From Heterocephalus glaber (Eukaryota > Chordata > Mammalia > Rodentia > Bathyergidae): a stretch of 64,000 nucleotides of DNA. The stretch is from positions 12,066,630-12,130,629 of the forward strand of contig NW_004624795.1 in NCBI RefSeq assembly GCF_000247695.1, in the 5' to 3' direction. A program made the position numbers and the translations under genes. Under the pieces are notes generated by a model, which searched no databases, was not told the origin of the DNA, and was given only the letters and a program-made list of their open reading frames with translations. Position 1 is the stretch's first letter. Every line of letters starts with the position of its first letter. Shown in pieces: positions 23,140-34,441 of this stretch.

Positions 23140-24640
23140 GACCATCGAGGGACGAGGACCCGAAACCACACATGAAGCCGCCACGCAAAGCGCACCCAGG
23201 GTCCAACCGGTTCTAACGCGGCACCCGGACTCCCCTCCCCCGGGCCCGGCGAGATTACCGCTCCTCTCGCGAGAGTACGGGCCAGGCCAGCTCCCGGCGG
23301 CCCAGGGACATAGACTCCAGACCGCTCCCCCTCCCGCGCAGCTGGGAGAGGCGCGCGCGGTAAGGCGGTAGCGGGAGCGGCGGCGGCGCGCACGCGCAGG
23401 TGAGCCAGCGAGCGGGCGGGCGCGAGGGCACGAGGGCGAGGGGCGGGGCTTTGCGTCAGGCCGCGGGCACGTCGCGGCGCGTCCTCAGTATTTAATGTCT
23501 CTGTGTTCCTCCGGCCTGGGCGAGCACGTGGGGGAGCGGCCGAAGCGCTCCTCTGCGGCCGGGCCGCGGGGCGAGGCAGGGGTTGGGGGGCGGCGGGACC
23601 CCGACGGTCTGCGAGGAGCTGGTGAGTTGCAGCCCCATCCCCTGCCGGGGCCCTGAGGAGGCGCCGTCGGGGTGATGAGGCGGCCGGGGTGCAGGTGTAG
23701 GGTGGGACGCGCGGTCGGGGCGCCGGGGGTGTGCGGGGGGCTGTCAACCGCCGCCCTGTCACGCAGACCGGGCCTGCCACACGCCCTCCTCCCGCGCCGC
23801 GCGTCTGCCCGCGTGCTGCAGCTGCTGACAGGTCGGGTGTGCGGGGCTCGCCCCACGCGCGTCACCGCCCTCAGGGGCGGGGGCGAGGACGCAGCGTCCG
23901 GGGCGCCCCTCCGCGCCCGAACTTTCCCCGAGCGCGCACCCCGCGGGTGGGGCAGACCTGAGCGCGTCCCACCCAAGGTCGCCCAGCCCCACTCGCGTTT
24001 ACGTTTCAAAGGTCGTGTGTACCCAGTCGGAGCCCGCAGGGGCGAGGCGGCGGTGGGGCGGGCTGTATTCAGGGCCAGGCACTCCGAGAGCGAGGAGGTC
24101 CCCTGGTCCCCGCAGGAACCCCCTTCTCCCGCTGAAGGATCGGAGTTTCTTCGGTCATTTCCGGAGCCTCTTCTAACTTCTGGGCTCCGTGGGCTCGTCC
24201 CGGGTGGCCCCGGCGGTGGTGGCAAACCTGAGCAGGTCCCTCACGGAGCCGCTGGAGTTCACTGCGGAGAACACGTAGAGGAGACGGGGCGGACGGACCC
24301 CGGAGGATAGGTTGGGAGACCGGCTGTGATCCGAACGGCATTTGGAGCGGAGGAGCGGATCAAACCAAGTTAGGGGCGGGAGGTCCAGGGCTTGGAAGTG
24401 TCGAGGGGATTAGCGTTGCAGAGGTAGAGGCTGTCCAGCTTGATGTGCCCGGTTATTTTCAAGCCTTCTCCAACCTGTCTTCCCGCCTGGGGCCGCCTAG
24501 GGTCACGTGCACCCCGCCCCCACCCCCGCCTCAGGCCAGGGATCTGGGGAAACTCGCGCACTGCTGGGAGGTGGGTTAAAGTGCTCGGAGAGGCCTCCGG
24601 GCTGGACACCTCGGAGGCGGGCTAAATAGTTTCGATTATT
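23140..24640. promoter_or_regulatory. AKAP1: CpG island containing the AKAP1 promoter
   Basis: This is the only long G+C- and CpG-rich stretch in the window, and it lies 17 kb upstream of the coding exons on the expected side. Motifs seen: GC box GGGGCGGGG (23440-23448), TTGCGTCA (23451-23458, ATF/CREB-like), a TATA-like TATTTAA (23489-23495), E-box CACGTG (23525-23530) and a second E-box GTCACGTG (24502-24509). Factor assignments are inference. Long ORFs on both strands here are a by-product of high GC with few stop codons. Confidence 0.85.
23515..23621 (+). other. AKAP1: AKAP1 noncoding exon 1 (approximate start)
   Basis: A consensus donor GGTGAGTT follows G at 23621. It lies about 130 nt downstream of the TATA-like TATTTAA and inside the CpG island. 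Known AKAP1 transcripts have a short noncoding first exon followed by a large exon carrying the ATG, which fits. The transcription start is a guess from the TATA-like position. Confidence 0.5.
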
Positions 24641-24642
24641 TT

Positions 24643-24656
24643 GTGACCTAGGTCAC
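24643..24656. promoter_or_regulatory. Perfect 14-nt palindrome with two nuclear-receptor half-sites
   Basis: GTGACCTAGGTCAC is self-complementary and holds TGACCT and AGGTCA back to back. AGGTCA is the half-site of many nuclear receptors. It sits at the 3' edge of the CpG island. Binding is inferred only from the motif. Confidence 0.4.
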
Positions 24657-25984
24657 GGTCTTCTATTTCCTCACCCAGGGAAGAATAGGAGGGGAAAAGT
24701 GCTAATGGTGGAAGGTTGTGCCAGAAGTCACCGAGGACTGCCGGAAAGTCCTGGGCAGTGCGGGACTGCCCAGGGAGATGCGCGGGGCTCGGCCCCTTCC
24801 TGTCGCTGGGCTGCGGTTAACACAAACCCGGTGGACTTCGCTCCAGGTGGGAGTGGAGGCCTTCAAGCCGGGTGGGGTGGGGTATGTGTGCAAAGGCAAT
24901 TACTGAGGTTAAAATTGCCTTCTACTGAAGTGCAGGCTACTTAGTGTTTGAATTCATCTCCTGCAGTGAAATCTGGGTTGCTCGAGCTGGTGCAACCATA
25001 TCTGTTAGTTGGTTTGCTACCTTACTCCCTCCACCGCTGCTATGTTGCAATTACTGATCAAAGGACACACCTTTGACAAAAACTATTAATTCTGCCAACT
25101 GATACTTTATATAAACTCCTCAAATTAGTATTTTTTCCCCCAACTCTTAACTTTATTTAGAAAGCAAAGCTTGCACTCTAGCGCCACCCAGCCACTCTGC
25201 TCTTAAAGGAGCCAAAAGACTTGATCACTTACTTGGTTCTTCTGTTTTGGTGGTTCACCTGCTAATTATTTAAGATTTCTGAGCACTGAAAACAAGTTAA
25301 GTTTTGTCCTGGGGGCTTTTTGATGAGCCTTTCTTGTCTGATCTCTTAACTAGTTTTGTCAATTCTGAGTAATAATTCCTGGGAGTGGTCTTGTAAAATA
25401 ATAGCCCTAAATTAGAGGAGGTCTCCTGTATCCTACAGGTATGCAAATCACAGCTTTCGTGGTTACTGGATTAAATAGGCTCTGTTGTCATGCATGTTCT
25501 ATCAGTTAACTGCTTCTAGCCTGTAAAGGAGAGGTGCAATGAATTTCTCTGGAGGTGGAGTCCCTTGTACTGTGAGTGCCTCCCATCACCCTGCTGTTTC
25601 TAGGAAGTGCGTTCACACTGGGCCACTGCAGGGTGGTGGTATGTGCACTAGTGCTCGAGCTGGTGTGCCTCCAGTGTAAGGTTGCTGAGCATCAATATTT
25701 TAAAGCAGCTTGTCTTGCTACCTACCAGGTAACCCAGGTTATTCTTGGGTCAATTTGTGGTAGTTCTAGCCTCCAGGGTTCCCTTTACCTTCTGAAGATA
25801 GGTGGAGATCAAATTTGTGAGACTGGGGACTGTGCCTGGTGTGTGATAGGTGCACTGTTTCTCCCCCAAAGAATCTTGGAGTCTTAAGTTGCACTGGAAT
25901 CACTTGAGAGATCTGAACTTTATTAAAAGCACCCCGCTCTGTAGCCTCTCACCTAGAAACTTGGTTAGAAGGAAAGGGGAGACA

Positions 25985-26069
25985 GGGCCAGGGATTTAGC
26001 TCAGTGGTTCCAGCACCTGCTTCACGAGCACAAGGTCCCAAGCTCAATACCCCGTATCAAAAAAAAAAG
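25985..26069 (+). mobile_element. ID-like SINE in intron 1
   Basis: GGGCCAGGGATTTAGCTCAG through CCCGTATC plus A tail; TACC has become TATC. Confidence 0.85.
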
Positions 26070-27479
26070 CGTAGGGAGAGACATTGGTTTCCCCACACTT
26101 TGCCAGCTAGCCTCCTGGCTCAGTATGTCTTGCTCATGTGAGCACTGTAGGGCTTCGAAGCGTGGCAGCTCATAGCCCATGTGCCTGGAGAGCTGGCCTG
26201 TTTTTCCCAGCCACTCCTCGCAAAAGCACCTGATGAGTCTAGAATGGCTGAGCCCTCTGCGGCTCAGCCTGTCTCCCTGTTGTGGGGACTCAGCAGTTGT
26301 TTTGGTGTGGCTTGAAACCTTTGGCTCCTTGTTCTGAGGAGGTGTCTGCTCCTGTGGGGTATCCTGGCTTCTGTGGGACTCTGGTTTCACTGAAATCATC
26401 TCATACTGTTTGACAGTTGTTAATCTGCATAGTGAGCTGCGTGTTAGTCCTGCACTTCACTTCCTGGGGCCCGTTCTGTTTCTCCCACGTCCCTTCCTGG
26501 TGTGATACCTCACACAGGTCCACTTACTGAGCATCTGTTTGTGGCACCCCACTGAGCAAACCCATGGCCCTAGTACCTCATTTTAAACCTGGGCAGTGGA
26601 AGGCACAGTCAGTGAGCATCTTTGGAGCAGGGCAGTCTGGCTGAAGAAGTAGCTCCTGGGGATGTGGGGACAAATGTAGAGGCTGCCTGTTCCTTGGCAG
26701 TTCCTGTTCTGGGTGAGTGATGAGCAAGCAAGCACCTCCTTAATCCTTTAATCCTCACACCTCTGAGTGCAATTGAGGATGAAGCTGGAGGACACTCCAC
26801 ACTGTTTCACCAGCGGGAACAAAACTACAAATTGAGGGGTGGAGAAACTAACAAGTAGCTTTGGGCCAGGTCCTAGTGGGCTTTTGTGAGAACCACCAAG
26901 GAAAATTCTTAATTTATTGGCCTTTTCTCCTAATCTTTGTGCTGCTTTCTAAGCAGATAGTAGCAGTGGAGGAGTGTGTATAATAAGCATTCTGAGGACC
27001 GGCTTCCTAGTATTAAGTAGCTTTTAAGCTATCTTTTTCTTTGACTTTTTTCCTAAACGGTGGTACCCAGTTTCATTCAGTCTAAGTCCTTGCCACCTGG
27101 GCATCTCTGCCCTGCCACTAGTCTCACCATTGGCCTGGTAGTTTGCACTCATTGGTAGTAAACATTCTGTCCCCATCCTGTACTACTCGCTGGCTGTGTT
27201 CACTTTGCCATGTGTCACTGTGGCCCGTTCACACTCAGGCACAAAGCAGGTTCCCAGGAAAGGTATCCAGAGCTCAGGGCCGATGGGGCTTGTTTCATTG
27301 CTGGTCTTAGCTGGGAAGAGCAGCCCTGGCCTTGGTGCAGTTCTCCTGGCTGAATCCTGGCTGTGAGCCCTGGCAGGCCTGGTGGCCCTCACGGGTCTCA
27401 GTTTCCTCAGTCAAAAGGAGGGTTGGTGAACATTAAAAACACTCAGCTTATGCTCTGAGGTAGAGGTTACTACTAGAGG

Positions 27480-27575
27480 GATGTGTTTGGGCTGCCACAC
27501 TGGACAGCACTGGTCAAGAATATTTTCATCATCACAGAAAATTCTGTTGGACAGTGCTGGTCTAGAATGTTCTTT
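27480..27575 (+). mobile_element. Ancient hAT-like remnant
   Basis: GGACAGCACTGGTCAAGAAT and GGACAGTGCTGGTCTAGAAT, with CATCATCACAGAAAATTCTG between, match a widespread mammalian hAT-type repeat. A related piece (CACATTTCAAGTGCTCAGTA) is at 35,450-35,580, and another possibly at 4,680-4,750. I am not sure of the family name. Confidence 0.5.
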
Positions 27576-28144
27576 GGCCCACTCTAAAAGTTTAATTGCT
27601 TCAACTTGTAAATCTCCAGAGCATCACGTTTGGACTTAGCCTTCCATAGTCTGTAAACTCAACAGCTTTGGTGACGAATTCTTTCTACATCGGTTCTCTC
27701 CATGGCTCATTAAGAAGCAAGTTCTAGTCTACAGTTGGGATGGGCCTGATCAGTTATGAAACAGTTTGAGAGAGGAGCTTACTGAGGGGTGTGAGGACAC
27801 AGCATGAAGCAGGAGACCCAGGCACTAAGCCCTGCTTATTAAGTCCACTTGTAAGCAAAGGTCCTTGGCCTCCAAATGTCAGATGTCACTAGGCCCTCTG
27901 TTAAATGTTGGGGGACATTTTAAAAGAGCCACAGTGTAGATCTTGAAGTGTTGGTGTGGGGTAGTCACAGGGAAAAGGGGGTTATTTCTAGATGTTTCCT
28001 TATCCAGTCCTAGGTGTGCTTTGTTTGAACCCTGCTTAGACTGGCCTTTGGCAGGTAGCGTGAAACCTGTTTTCTTGGAGCCAGATGTAACAGATGTGTC
28101 AGAGACACTTACTGAGTACCTAGTGGCATCTTAGAAGGATTTAT

Positions 28145-28520
28145 TTATTGACACCGGGGAATTGAATCCAGGGTCTTAGACTGAGCCTTTTTATTTTGAG
28201 GCAAGGCCTCGATGAGTTGCATAGGCTGGGCTCAAACTTGGAATCCTCCTGCCTCAGCCTCCCAGAGTGCTGGGATTACAGATGTAGTCACCATGCCCAG
28301 CTTTGTTTTTTTGGCACCCGGGATCGAACTTGGGACTTTGCGCTTGCAAGGCAGGCGCCGGAACCACTGAGCTAAATCCCCAGCCCCCAGCTTTTATTTT
28401 TGAGAAGGGGAGTCTCACTGTGTTGCCCAGGCTGTCCTTGAACTCCTGGACTCAAGTGATCTTGCTTCCTCAGCCTCCAGAGTAGCTAGGTCTACAGGTA
28501 GGCACCCTGGCACCCACCTG
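28145..28520 (-). mobile_element. Two antisense B1-type SINEs around the ID-like copy at 28,305
   Basis: The left one (28,145-28,302) has a short ID part (GGGAATTGAATCCAGGGTCT). The right one (28,389-28,520) has GGGAGTCTCACTGTGTTGCC. Confidence 0.75.
28305..28385 (-). mobile_element. ID-like SINE, antisense
   Basis: Duplication CCCAGCTTT at 28296-28304 and 28386-28394. It sits between two antisense B1 copies. Confidence 0.85.
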
Positions 28521-28562
28521 GGAGGTTTTAACTGTGCCAGTTTATCCTCGCAATGCTATGAG

Positions 28563-28616
28563 GTTCAGTGTCTCTAGTTTGTGTTCAGTGTCTCTAGTTC
28601 AGTGTCTTTAGTTTGT
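28563..28616 (+). repeat. Short tandem repeat, three imperfect units
   Basis: GTTCAGTGTCTCTAGTTTGT is repeated with one shortened middle unit. No gene overlaps. Confidence 0.75.
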
Positions 28617-28707
28617 GGATGAGGAACCTGGGGAGAGTATACTAGTGTCAGGACTTTGGATCTGGCTTTGGATCTGGGTCACGGTATTCCTCACCTCCAT
28701 CTCCGGC

Positions 28708-28795
28708 CCCCCCCCCTTTTCGGTAGGGGGGATTGAACTCAGGACCTTGCGCTCACGAGGCAGGCAGCAGCACCACTGAGCTAAATCCCCAGCCC
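28708..28795 (-). mobile_element. ID-like SINE, antisense, with C-run
   Basis: A run of C precedes TTTTCGGTAGGGGG. The end that should read GGTACC is damaged. Confidence 0.8.
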
Positions 28796-31660
28796 ATTCC
28801 TTCCCTCTTGTTTGTCTCCCTCACTTCTTGCTGCACCCCATGCTCAGAAGCGGGGATGCCCAATTATTTACTGCCCAATTATCACTCCATCCTCATCCAG
28901 AAAACAAACCTGGGTTTATAAAAGATTAAAACCATTTATCCTACTAACTGAGTCTGTTCAATGTTTTGAGTCCTGCGAGGGAATCACTCTTAACCCATTT
29001 TACAGGAAACTGAAGTTCATGATACTACTCTGTAACTCTTATCTTTCCAAAGCCCTATTTTATCATCAGGCAAATGCACACTTGAAATGCCTAAGTAATG
29101 ATCATGAATGAAAAAGCCTCACAGACCAAGTAGCTGTGTCATAGGGTCCAAGAAACTGCTTTGAAGTCTCAGTGGGTTGAAAAGACCAACCTTAAAGTCA
29201 CTCATTCCCCAGCTAATTTAATAATGTGGCCTGTCAGACTTCACATGGAGGTCGTGATTCCATCCCCTGGCCCGCAACAGGCTGTCACCCAGGAGAGGCC
29301 AGGTTCAAGCACAGCCCCTGGCCCTATCCCTTTCTCTCTAGCTTTGGCCTCTGAATGCCTTTGTGAGGTCCAGAGGCCACAACCCATTGCGGGGTGGGGG
29401 GTGGGGGTGGCAGCCATAGCTCTATAGGTCTCCTTCCTGCCCCTCCGATAGAGCAGCATGACTCGCACTTCTTAAGCTGCCTTGGAAGGAGACCAGCACT
29501 CTGTGGGCCTTGAAGTATCTGGGAGAAGAAGCAGAGCTGAGAATAACCTCCCTGCTTTGTCCTTTGACTTTGGTGTGGCCCACTCGGCCAGGCATGTGCT
29601 GGTGCTATTTTTAGCAGTTGGCATCCTTTAGGACAGCCAAGTGCATGTGGCTGCAGTGTCCAGGACCAGTCTTGCCGCTGCCTCTGCCTAATCAGGAAAG
29701 GGAGGAGAACAGAGCTACCCTAGACACTGCCCCCAGCTGTGTGGACTGGAGAGAGAGCTTCTTGAGGTCTCTGGCGCTGCTTTTTCTATTCTATCTCAAA
29801 GGCAGGGCCCCAATCCCACCCACCTCCTGGGCCAGGCAAGCATGTGACTGAGGCAGTCCAGTGAGCTGGGAACCAGGGGTTTGGACTGCTGCCTAGGGAA
29901 TGAGGACCCCCCATTGCTCCACAGCTGATTCTCAGGAAACCACATAACCCCATTTTCATGTGAAGTTGCCTAACCTCAAGGCCAGATGCTCAGTGGACAC
30001 AAAAAACTCATCAAGTGTGGATCACCCAGCAGTCTGGCTTAAACCAAAATGTAAACAACAGGCTGCAAGCCTTGGCCTCCAGTAGGAGTTCTTTGCTGGG
30101 AAGTGAGGGAGGCAGAAGAGGGATGAAGAGAGGAGTTTGACAAACAAGTTTGTATGTCCCCCACGCTATCCATTCTTTTCTCCCTGTCTCTCTCTCTCCT
30201 CTAATGTGCAGCTGCCAACTCCAGCCTGTCTATCTTTCTGATTAAGAAAGCTTTGAGCCATATAAGGCCCTCTGTTGCCTATGGTTTATGTTGGCTGGAG
30301 AGCAAGGTTGTTTTTGCAAAGTCTGATTCAAAGAAGTGGCAAGGGCTTGTGTGAGACTGTGCCTGCCTCCAGGGCTGGACTGCCTTATTGGAAACAGATC
30401 GTGGTGCTCGATGGAGACTGAGGGTGCAGGTCCAGCGCGTGGCTCTTCAAGCCGATGTGTAGTGTGGCCAGGGCTTCCTGGCAAGCGAGTTTGGTGAGAA
30501 AAAGAGGCCCTGCTTAACACAGTGTGCCTCATGCTCCCAACAAGGGGCATCTTCCTGGGATGAAGTCTGGAAGCAACTTCTGTTTATGAGCTAAGACCAA
30601 AAGCCCCTGGTCTTTCCCTGTAGGAGAAGGTCTTTGAGCTGAGTTCTTCCGGGTCTTGCAAGTCCAGATCTACCTTCTGGGCCATGGTGTTTGGGAGCCG
30701 TTTCTCTGGCAGCAGCGCTCTGACCCCATCTTGGCCTCCTGTTCTTGCTGCCTCTTGAGGCAGCCAAGATTGTTCTGCCTTGGGACATGTTCTCCCTGCC
30801 TGGAACTTTCTTCCCTTCTCTCTCCCTCTTTGCCCTGGATCCTGGCACAGCTCTCACTGTTCTGGCTTGGTGCCACTTCTGAGAGGCATTCCCTCACCAT
30901 TCAGATAGAGCTTTCCCTTCACAACACCCCCGCCTTTCATCAAAACCATGGAAAAGAAAGGAACCATTTCTCAACCTTCCCGCTGCCTTCCTACATGCAC
31001 AGGACTAGTTAATTCATGTATGCAAGGGACACCTTCAGACTTGGGGCTCACTCTCAGCATGCTGAGAGAAGTTGCAGGTGTATTGCATTAAGTTGCTGAA
31101 TCTACTCTGCAGTATCTTATCTGAAATTTGAGTCCCTGCCTCCACCTATGCTTCCTGAGAGCTCTTTCCCTGCATTGCCTGTGGAACCTGCTCACAGGGG
31201 GTATTTAAATCTTTATTGAATGACTGGCCCTGGGGGATCCTGCTCCCTGATGCTGGCTAACCTTTAGTCAGGTGGGGAGACCATTGCCTTGGTTCCCAAA
31301 GGGTCTGTCAGGAAGCATGGTCTTTTCTTGATTTTTGACCTGTCAGCAGAGCAGGTAGGGGTATCTGAAGCAAAATTGACATCAACTATTGGGGGAAAAG
31401 AAAACATTAAAACTTTGTATTTAGATGAGTTGGCACTAATGGATATTTATTACGAGTAACATGAAACACAAAGCTGTAATGGTAACAATATGCATTGTTA
31501 CTTGCATATAGTTTAAGAATGAACTTTGTATTAATGTTTGCTGATAAAGTTGACTATGTGTTTAGGTATTTTTTAAAGTACTGAGGGTTGAACCCAGAGC
31601 CTTCACACTGAGCTTTTTGTATTTTTGTATTTTGAAACAAGGTCTCACTAAGGCACTCTT

Positions 31661-31740
31661 TTTTTTGGTACCGGAGATTGAACTCGGGTCTTTGCTCTTG
31701 AGAGGCAGGCAGCAGAACCACTGAGCTAAATCCCTGGCCC
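31661..31740 (-). mobile_element. ID-like SINE, antisense, inside a B1/ID composite
   Basis: Duplication CTCACT(A/G)AGGCACTCTT at 31644-31660 and 31741-31757. Confidence 0.9.
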
Positions 31741-31803
31741 CTCACTGAGGCACTCTTGATCTCCTGCCTCAGCCTCCCACCACCACACCCAGTATATTTA
31801 ACT

Positions 31804-31897
31804 GTTTTTTTTTTTTTTTTTTGGTGGTACCAGGCATCAAACTTGGGTCCTTGCGCTTGTGCAGCAGGCAGCAAAACCACTGAGCTAAATCCCCGGC
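31804..31897 (-). mobile_element. ID-like SINE, antisense
   Basis: Duplication CCCAGTATATTTAACT at 31788-31803 and 31898-31913. Confidence 0.9.
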
Positions 31898-32100
31898 CCC
31901 AGTATATTTAACTTTTTGACTGTGCACAAGGTTTGAAAGGACAGTCCTTTGTTGGAGGTGTAGCTCAGAGCTAAGAGTATTTGCCTAGCGTATGCAAGGC
32001 CCTGGGTTTGCCCTGTGTGTACTTGCCCTACTGTTTTCTTCCAGTGACAGCTACCTTTAATTCTTCTATCTGTTCTCCCTGCTGCTTACCACTGTTTTTT

Positions 32101-32199
32101 ATCCTGGGTTTTTGGGGGGTTTTTTTGTACCGGGGATTGAACTTGGGACTTTGTGCTTTCGAGGCAGGGGCCAGAACCACTGAGCTAAATCCCTGGCCC
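32101..32199 (-). mobile_element. ID-like SINE, antisense, first of two at one target
   Basis: ACCACTGTTTTT lies on both sides, at 32088 and 32200. Confidence 0.9.
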
Positions 32200-32211
32200 A
32201 CCACTGTTTTT

Positions 32212-32310
32212 GTTTTTTGTTTGTTTGTTTTTGTGGAACCGGGGATCAAACTCAGGACCTTGCACTTGCCAGGCAGGAGCTGGCGCCACTGAGCTAAACC
32301 TCCGGCCCTC
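32212..32310 (-). mobile_element. ID-like SINE, antisense, second at the same target
   Basis: ACCACTGTTTTT at 32200 and again at 32311, so three copies of the target surround two SINEs. Confidence 0.9.
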
Positions 32311-32340
32311 ACCACTGTTTTTTAATAGCATACCTTTTCT

Positions 32341-32478
32341 TTTTAAAACAATTATTTATTTTTTAAAAAATTTTATTGGTACATTTTAGGTATACAGTAT
32401 AATTGGAAATTTGCACCTTTACGTAATCTCTCTTGGTTCTTATTTTTTCCTCATTCCCCTGCCCTCCTTTCAACCCTA
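32341..32478 (-). mobile_element. LINE-1 3' end, antisense
   Basis: TTTTATTGGTACATTTTAGG then TATACAG; same terminus as at 3,880. It is followed on the right by an ID-like SINE. Confidence 0.6.
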
Positions 32479-32561
32479 TTTTTTTTTTGTACCAGGGATC
32501 AAACTCAGGACCTTGAGCTTGCTAGGCAGGCGGCAGAACCACTGAGCTAAATCCCTGGCCC
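32479..32561 (-). mobile_element. ID-like SINE, antisense
   Basis: CCTATTTT to the left and CCTTATTTT to the right look like an imperfect duplication. It is the fifth antisense copy within 900 bp. Confidence 0.85.
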
Positions 32562-32564
32562 TTA

Positions 32565-32957
32565 TTTTGTTTTTTTAAGACCAGGGCCTTGCTATCTATT
32601 CCAGACTAGCCTTGAACTCACTATGTAGCCCAACCTGGCCTTGAACTCCTTCTACCTCAGCCTACCTAATGCTGGTATTACAGGCATGTGCCACCATGTA
32701 GCTTTCTTTTAAAAAGATATCTGATTCTTTCCTTTTTTTTTTTTTCTTTTACTGTGAGAAATGAGTACTTAGCTCATTCCTACACTTTTTACTTCCTTCA
32801 TCCTCCTAGGATGAGGTCAAGTTGCAATTCAGGGTATACATTATTACAATATAGACATTGTTTATGGTTGGAGAGAATTCTTGTTTTTCCACATTTCTTT
32901 TCTCATCTCCTAGTTAATACTCTGCCGGGTCTTTCTGCCTTTCTGCCTTCCTGTCTT

Positions 32958-32989
<32 letters not shown>

Positions 32990-33178
32990 TCTCTGTCTCT
33001 CGCTGTCTCTCTGTCTCTCGCTGTCTCTGTCTCTGTCTCTGTCTCTGTCTGTGTCTGTGTAGTCCAGGCAGCCCTGAACTCAATATGTAGCCCAGGCTGG
33101 CCTTGAACTCATGGCAAACCTGCTGCCTCAGCCTCCCAAGTGCTGGGATTATAGGTGTGCGCCACCAAGCCTGGCATT
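32565..33178 (-). mobile_element. Two antisense B1-type SINEs
   Basis: At 32,565-32,703 and 33,057-33,178. The second starts directly after the (TCTC/TCTG)n tract, which occupies the place of its tail. Confidence 0.8.
32947..33060 (+). repeat. (TCTC/TCTG)n simple repeat
   Basis: About 114 nt of CT-rich repeat turning gradually into TCTGTC units. A strand-asymmetric pyrimidine tract. Confidence 0.9.
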
Positions 33179-34224
33179 TCTTTTGCTTACTTGTTTCTGT
33201 ATCTCGCCAGTTCTCCTGACTTCCCTGAGCCTTGGTCATTGCTTAGAACCCATGCCATTGGTGGAAAGGTCCTCTTATTGTGTTCAAACATACCGGGTGC
33301 TCTTAACAGTTCTTGGGAAGCAAGAACTGGCGCTGCTTCCCCTTCCTCCTTTGAATTTCCTTACCTTGTGTTCCTTTCTGGGTCCAATGCCTTTCTCCTT
33401 TCTTGGTTTACTCTCGTGTCTTGGTGGAGCACATCCTCCAGTAGTTTTCTAAGAAAGAGTGCATGCATGAGTGGGTGGCCAGCAAGACACAAGCTGAGGT
33501 GTACAGAAGGGCAGGCACCTTTGAAGGCATGCATGGGTGTGGGTGTGTGGGTGTGACTAAACACAGGGGATTGATAGAAAGTGGGGAAAATACAACAACT
33601 AGGTCAGTAGATCCCTTTCACCAGAAAAAGAGCTGGTCTTACTTTCTGGAGGTTATAAATAAACAAGAGGGGACCTGGATTTGGCTACCAGGAGGTGGTA
33701 AAAATTGGTATTGAATGAAAGTCTAGATATTGAACGGGCAACCCAACCCTTCTCTGCTTTCATAATGATGACATTCAGGATAAGGTCCTCTTACAGCCCC
33801 CCCCCCCGCCCCCGGCCCCTGGACATTAGAACATCCTAGTCTCAGGAAGCTGGCACCCTATTTCCTAGTTGGTTCCCACTGCCAGCTGGACACTTACCTG
33901 TCACTTAGAACAAACTTTCATCTGGTCAGACGCTGGCACAACAAGCTCACTGGATGTGAGGTCATTGTTTTTGTCCCCAAAGAAACGGAAAGATTGAAAG
34001 TGTTTTAAGGATAACACTGCCTTGTCTTTTTAATTTCTGTTCCATTGTGTTGGTGCCCTATGGGTGCCAATAAATATTTGTTGAATAGAAATTGCCCTCA
34101 TATACCTTTATGTGGTTGCTGAGTTGGTCATAAGTCTGCTATTTGGGAAAATTGGGGTCTTCCCTCTGCCCACTGGAGGTGGTGGCTTGAAGGGTGTTTT
34201 GCTGTCCATCATCTGGTCTCTTTT

Positions 34225-34441
34225 GGGTTTTTTTTTGGTACTGAGGATTGAACTCAGGTCCTTGAGCTTGCACAGCAGGCAGTGAAACCACTGAGCTAAA
34301 TCCCTGGCCCCATCTGGTCTCTTTTGAAGGCACATGTCATCTGTATGGGCTTTTTTTGGGGGAGGGGGGTACAGGGGATTGAACTCAGGGCCTTGTGCTT
34401 GTGAGGCAGGCAGTGGCACCACTGAGCTAAATCCCCAGCCC
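34225..34441 (-). mobile_element. Two antisense ID-like SINEs 43 bp apart
   Basis: The first (34225-34310) has duplication CATCTGGTCTCTTTT at 34210-34224 and 34311-34325. The second (about 34354-34441) has G/TATGGGCTTTT-like flanks with a mismatch. Confidence 0.88.

Larger units (their letters stand above)
31568..32010. mobile_element. Antisense B1/ID composite and a sense ID monomer
   Basis: The composite spans 31,568-31,790 and is split by the ID-like SINE at 31,661. The sense monomer is at 31,950-32,010 (GGAGGTGTAGCTCAGAGCTA). Confidence 0.75.

Noticed and set aside
22974..24341. Several long ORFs on both strands (up to 268 codons) in the CpG island
   Set aside because: High GC removes stop codons by chance. 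The translations are rich in A, R, P and G without domains, overlap each other on both strands and coincide with the promoter.
31661..32561. CRISPR-like array of regularly spaced repeats
   Set aside because: The repeats are dispersed SINEs with different spacing, A/T tails and target-site duplications; this is mammalian DNA.
32910..33239. ORFs rich in S/L or R/E/T over 32,688-33,239
   Set aside because: They are translations of the (TCTC/TCTG)n repeat and adjacent B1.
2331..34441. tRNA genes suggested by A-box/B-box sequence
   Set aside because: These are SINE heads: they occur in many copies, end in GGTACC plus A tail and carry target-site duplications. No cloverleaf with a proper acceptor stem was seen.
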